A stretch of DNA of 7,470 nt from Puniceicoccales bacterium (lineage in GTDB: Bacteria > Verrucomicrobiota > Verrucomicrobiia > Opitutales > JAIRKQ01), in NCBI GenBank assembly GCA_031288455.1, contig JAITRI010000034.1:1-7470 (forward strand), written 5' to 3'. This document shows positions 4,525-7,470 of the stretch, piece by piece. Position 1 is the first letter of the stretch. Each line of letters opens with the position of its first letter. The notes under the pieces are model-generated. The model made no database searches and was not told where the DNA came from. It was given only the letters and a program-made list of their open reading frames with translations. The position numbers and the translations under genes are program-made.

Positions 4525-6264
4525 ATGTGGTTTCAGATTGACATTGCGCTGGCGGGAGAGGTGGCTGAGGCCGCGGCGGCATGCGGCATTTCGGGGAGTG
4601 AATTTTCGCCGGATGTGAGGATATCTGACCCGAAATTTGGTGATTTCCAGAGCAACGGAATTCTCCCGTACGCGAAGGCGCATGGCGTGAATCCAAAAAA
4701 AATTGCGGAGAATATCGTCGAGCGGCTGAGAATGAAAGAAATTTTCAGAGGGAAAATTAGTGTTTCCGTCGCCGGTCCGGGATTCATTAACTTCGAGCTG
4801 TCGTGTGAATTTCTGGCGGAGTGGACAAATTCCTACAGGTCAGAGGAGAATTACCGCAGTGCGCTGTCGAAGAATTTCAGTGGCAGGCGCATTGTCATCG
4901 ACTATTCATCGCCCAACACGGCGAAGCAGATGCACGTGGGACATCTGCGCTCCATGAACATTGGGGATTCCATTCAGAGGATGCTGAAGTTTTGTGGTGC
5001 CGATGTCATTCGCGACAACCACGTTGGAGATTGGGGCACGCAATTTGGTATACTGATCATGGCCATTGGGAGGAATGGATTGTCCGCATCGGACCTGACG
5101 CTCGAAGAGATAGAATCGCTGTACCAATGGGGCTCGGCGCTGGTGAAAGAAGATGCGGATGCGCTCGCTGCTGCGCGCAGTGAACTGGTGAAGTTGCAGA
5201 ATGGGGACTGTGAAAGTTTGAAAATTTGGGAAGCGATCAACGGGATTTCTCTGGCGGCGTTTGACGAGATTTATCGCGAAATGGGCGTATCATTTGACAT
5301 GACGCTTGGAGAATCTTTCTACCGCGACAGGGTGGACAGTGTGTATGCCGAGCTGTTGAACAAGCGCATTGCGCGGGAGGATAATGGCGCACTGTGCGTA
5401 TTTCACGGAGAACACGAGAGATTTTCGCAGCAGCCGTTCATTGTGCGAAAGGCGGATGGCGCATCCAACTACGCATCGACGGACTTGGCAACGGTGCTGC
5501 ATAGAACGGAAAATTTACGCGCCGATGAGCTGATTTACGTGGCCGACAGTAGGCAACGTGATCATTTTGAGCAGCTGTTCCTCACCGTTGAGAAGTGGTA
5601 TGCCGCCTATGGGCGAACGTGTCCGAAAATGCGCCACATATTCTTCGGGACGATTTTGGGAGAGGACGGCAAGGCGATAAAATCCAGATCCGGGACGCCA
5701 GTCAAATTGAAGGAGTTGCTGGATGAGGCGAAGGCGCGCGCGTTGAAAATCGTTGAGGAAAAGAGTGAAAATTTATCGGCGGATGAGAAGCTCCGTGCCG
5801 CAAAAGTCCTCGCCATCGACTCCATAAAATATGTTGATTTGCTGTCGAATCGCGCCAGTGACTACGTATTTTCGTGGGATAAGATGCTGTCGTTCGACGG
5901 CAACACGGCCGCATATTTGCTCTACGCCGTTGCGCGGATGAAGTCAATTCTTCGCAGGTGGAATGGGGATCCAAATGCCGTTTCCGCCGACGTGATCGAG
6001 ACGGAAGAGGAGCGACATTTGGTGCGCAAACTGACATATTTTCCGATAATTTTGACGCAGGCAGTGGAGGAGTTAAGACCCCATTACATCTGCGCGTATT
6101 TGTTTGAGTTGACCAGCGAGTATTCCGCATTTTACGCCGCAAACCGCGTCATTGGAGAGGCGGATAATGTGACAAGTCGCCGGCTGGCGATCGTCATGCG
6201 CACCCTAAGCGTGATGGAGACCGCCATGCATCTGCTCGGACTGGAAACTTGCGAAAGACTATGA
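4525..6264 (+). CDS. argS: arginyl-tRNA synthetase
   Basis: A complete class Ia enzyme of 579 residues that charges tRNA-Arg with arginine at ATP cost in the cytoplasm. The N-terminal tRNA-recognition (Add-1) domain spans about 1-115 and includes FGDFQSNGILPYAK (38-51). The catalytic core follows, with SSPNTAKQMHVGHLR (128-142) carrying the HIGH-type HVGH, then DNHVGDWGTQFG (164-175), NYASTDLAT (315-323) and YVADSRQRDHFEQ (338-350). In place of KMSKS there is EDGKAIKSRSGTPVKL (380-395), the relaxed form usual in ArgS. The DALR anticodon-binding domain runs from about 460, with LLYAVARMKSILRR (465-478), to the usual helical C-terminus. I chose ATG 4525 because MWFQID aligns with the normal family start. 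An in-frame GTG at 4462 would add 21 residues (MPSGACVNFPC...) unlike any ArgS. No Shine-Dalgarno is visible before either. It seems to be transcribed alone. Confidence 0.96.
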   Translation: MWFQIDIALAGEVAEAAAACGISGSEFSPDVRISDPKFGDFQSNGILPYAKAHGVNPKKIAENIVERLRMKEIFRGKISVSVAGPGFINFELSCEFLAEWTNSYRSEENYRSALSKNFSGRRIVIDYSSPNTAKQMHVGHLRSMNIGDSIQRMLKFCGADVIRDNHVGDWGTQFGILIMAIGRNGLSASDLTLEEIESLYQWGSALVKEDADALAAARSELVKLQNGDCESLKIWEAINGISLAAFDEIYREMGVSFDMTLGESFYRDRVDSVYAELLNKRIAREDNGALCVFHGEHERFSQQPFIVRKADGASNYASTDLATVLHRTENLRADELIYVADSRQRDHFEQLFLTVEKWYAAYGRTCPKMRHIFFGTILGEDGKAIKSRSGTPVKLKELLDEAKARALKIVEEKSENLSADEKLRAAKVLAIDSIKYVDLLSNRASDYVFSWDKMLSFDGNTAAYLLYAVARMKSILRRWNGDPNAVSADVIETEEERHLVRKLTYFPIILTQAVEELRPHYICAYLFELTSEYSAFYAANRVIGEADNVTSRRLAIVMRTLSVMETAMHLLGLETCERL

Positions 6265-6333
6265 TTCATCGGCACGTGGCCGCTCCCGTCGCGGATAATT
6301 TGTCGGGCTGAATTTTTAGCAGAATTGTCCCGA

Positions 6334-7470
6334 ATGCAGCTGGAGGCAACTAAGTCTTTCGCCACAAACCAAGGGAATCTAATCGAAAACATTAAAGGAA
6401 CCATTGAAGCCAACAAGGAGCATGTGAATATGCTAACGACTGCAGCCGAATACAACAAAGAAGTTGTGCTGAAATCGCTGGACGACATGAAAAGAGAAGC
6501 CAAAACAAAATTCAAAGCAATCGCTGCCACAATTGTAGAAGCAGGTAAAGTCGTAGTCGCGTTGCCGAATCTATGGGATAATATACAGGAAAACAAAGTT
6601 AAAATTGAAGAAAATCAAAAACAAGTCACCGACTTACTAGGCAAAAGCGTGGAACAGTTGAGCGACATGCAAAGATGGCTGTTTGAGTCGATTGAAAAAG
6701 TGCAGGAGGAAGTCAGAAAAAATGAGCTAGAAATAAAGGAAGGGATTGCGAAGATGAAAAATGATTTGATGGAAGAGGAAGAAAACATCAAAAAGATGAA
6801 GGTTAACATCCAAGTCTTCGACCAAAAAATCCAAAAAAAACTAGAAGAATACGCTCTTCTTCGTTCAAAGTTAGACGAAAGAAAAAAAGGTCTTGGCTTT
6901 AAGGAAAATGTGCGCGCTACATTTCGGCCTGGTGGCGTTGAAAGTGCTGCGAAGATAACCAAAGAAATGGAGCGTAAAGTAAATGAGACTCGCAATGAGA
7001 TTGAGAATCTTCAGGGGCAGTTAACGGAGCAGAAAAACGAACTTGAATCTGCGCAAGCAAACTTGGCCCTTCACGCTAATGGTTTGCGAGAAATAACAGG
7101 ATTAAGCAGCGAGATGGTTGAGAAATGCAGGGAAATGGAAGAGAACACTGCGAAGCTGAAGGTTGCTGTCGCACAGATTCCATATAACGTTGGGAATATT
7201 GCATCGCGTGCGTCCAATATCAGCGGCAATACCGCCAGTGCCACAGGGGACATTGCCACTGCCACTGCCGGTTCTCCAGCGTCATCAAATTCATCAATGG
7301 CGGAAACGATGTTTACTGGAATTGCCGGCGCTAGTGCCGGAATTGCCGTGGCTACACTCGGCACAACTGCTCTGATTGTTGTTGGAGCACCACTTACTCT
7401 GCCGCTGTTGGGGGTTACCGTCGTGGCAACGGGAACTGCAGTTGGATCGATTTATGCAGCAAAAGTGGCA
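6334..7470 (+). CDS. long coiled-coil protein with Gly/Ala-rich hydrophobic segment (partial, 3' end outside window)
   Basis: The frame is open from the argS stop to the window end; from ATG 6334 it gives 379 residues and continues. No family was recognised. About 1-285 is highly charged, Lys/Glu-rich and helical, with long coiled-coil stretches at roughly 90-188 (VQEEVRKNELEIKEG, MKNDLMEEEENIKKM) and 205-275 (MERKVNETRNEIENL). Both are split by a GFKENVRATFRPGGVES turn (188-204). A Ser/Ala/Thr/Gly linker follows (about 290-320), then a long Gly/Ala/Val-rich hydrophobic stretch (about 325-379: TGIAGASAGIAVATLG, ALIVVGAPLTLPLLG) that looks like two membrane segments. Coiled coil plus membrane hairpin recalls type III translocators or alpha-pore-forming toxins, by layout only. 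The start is uncertain: 6334 has no ribosome site, while ATG 6430 has AAGGAG 9 bases upstream. Coding character before 6430 seems real, so the gene may be 5'-truncated. Its A-rich codon use differs from argS. Confidence 0.7.
   Translation, partial: MQLEATKSFATNQGNLIENIKGTIEANKEHVNMLTTAAEYNKEVVLKSLDDMKREAKTKFKAIAATIVEAGKVVVALPNLWDNIQENKVKIEENQKQVTDLLGKSVEQLSDMQRWLFESIEKVQEEVRKNELEIKEGIAKMKNDLMEEEENIKKMKVNIQVFDQKIQKKLEEYALLRSKLDERKKGLGFKENVRATFRPGGVESAAKITKEMERKVNETRNEIENLQGQLTEQKNELESAQANLALHANGLREITGLSSEMVEKCREMEENTAKLKVAVAQIPYNVGNIASRASNISGNTASATGDIATATAGSPASSNSSMAETMFTGIAGASAGIAVATLGTTALIVVGAPLTLPLLGVTVVATGTAVGSIYAAKVA
6415..6432 (+). promoter_or_regulatory. good Shine-Dalgarno plus ATG inside the coiled-coil frame
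   Basis: AAGGAG at 6415-6420 lies 9 bases before the in-frame ATG at 6430. It is the best ribosome-binding site seen before any start on the plus strand of this window. It may mark the true start of the coiled-coil protein (347 residues inside the window), or simply be coding sequence for Asn-Lys-Glu. The 6334 ATG has only GAATTGTCCCGA before it. Confidence 0.35.

Noticed and set aside
5702..6995. Long minus-strand open frames opposite argS and the coiled-coil gene (up to 154 codons)
   Set aside because: They lie antisense to clearly coding sequence. The hydrophobic or Ser/Phe-rich translations are what Lys/Glu-rich sense codons give on the opposite strand.

Overview
The window looks like a piece of a bacterial chromosome from the PVC group, most likely Verrucomicrobiota (Opitutales-like) and less likely Chlamydiota. 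Two things suggest this: a UAP-type (eukaryote-like, UDPGP family) nucleotide-sugar pyrophosphorylase paired with a DivIC/FtsB-type division protein, and an ArgS whose N-terminus (GDFQSNGILPYAK block) resembles what I recall of Opitutales enzymes. Shine-Dalgarno sequences are weak or absent before most starts. The taxonomic call is inference; no marker RNA lies in the window. Two large non-housekeeping proteins with effector-like architecture hint at a host-associated lifestyle, also by inference.

Layout. 1-645 is non-coding and packed with degenerate copies of a composite GC-rich hairpin repeat. 646-2363 is a two-gene minus-strand operon: a DivIC/FtsB-like membrane protein, then, 5 bases on, the UAP-type pyrophosphorylase. 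2364-2614 is a divergent intergenic stretch. 2615-4240 (+) encodes an unrecognised 541-residue protein with internal repeats and a C-terminal pair of membrane segments. 4244-4388 is another copy of the composite repeat, starting 3 bases after that gene. 4525-6264 (+) is a complete argS. 6334-7470 (+) is the start of a long coiled-coil protein that becomes a glycine/alanine-rich hydrophobic segment and runs off the window.

Functional reading. The minus-strand pair plausibly links envelope precursor supply (UDP-GlcNAc or a related UDP-sugar) with septum formation. ArgS is translation housekeeping. The two plus-strand unknowns share a plan: a long hydrophilic, helical or repetitive N-terminal part, then closely spaced hydrophobic segments, with no visible signal peptide. 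That plan is common among membrane-inserting secreted proteins of intracellular bacteria (bilobed Inc-like proteins, type III translocators, alpha-pore-forming toxins), but no sequence match to any of these was recognised.

The most notable non-coding signal is the repeat family. It has four recognisable copies, all in the same orientation. It is built of a GGCGCC palindrome hairpin, a linker ending in TTTRYGCC, a GGCGGG/CAGGGGC hairpin, and a CCGCATCCGC hairpin whose stem is kept while its loop changes. Two copies directly bracket the 3.6-kb block that holds the pyrophosphorylase, the division protein and the repetitive unknown.
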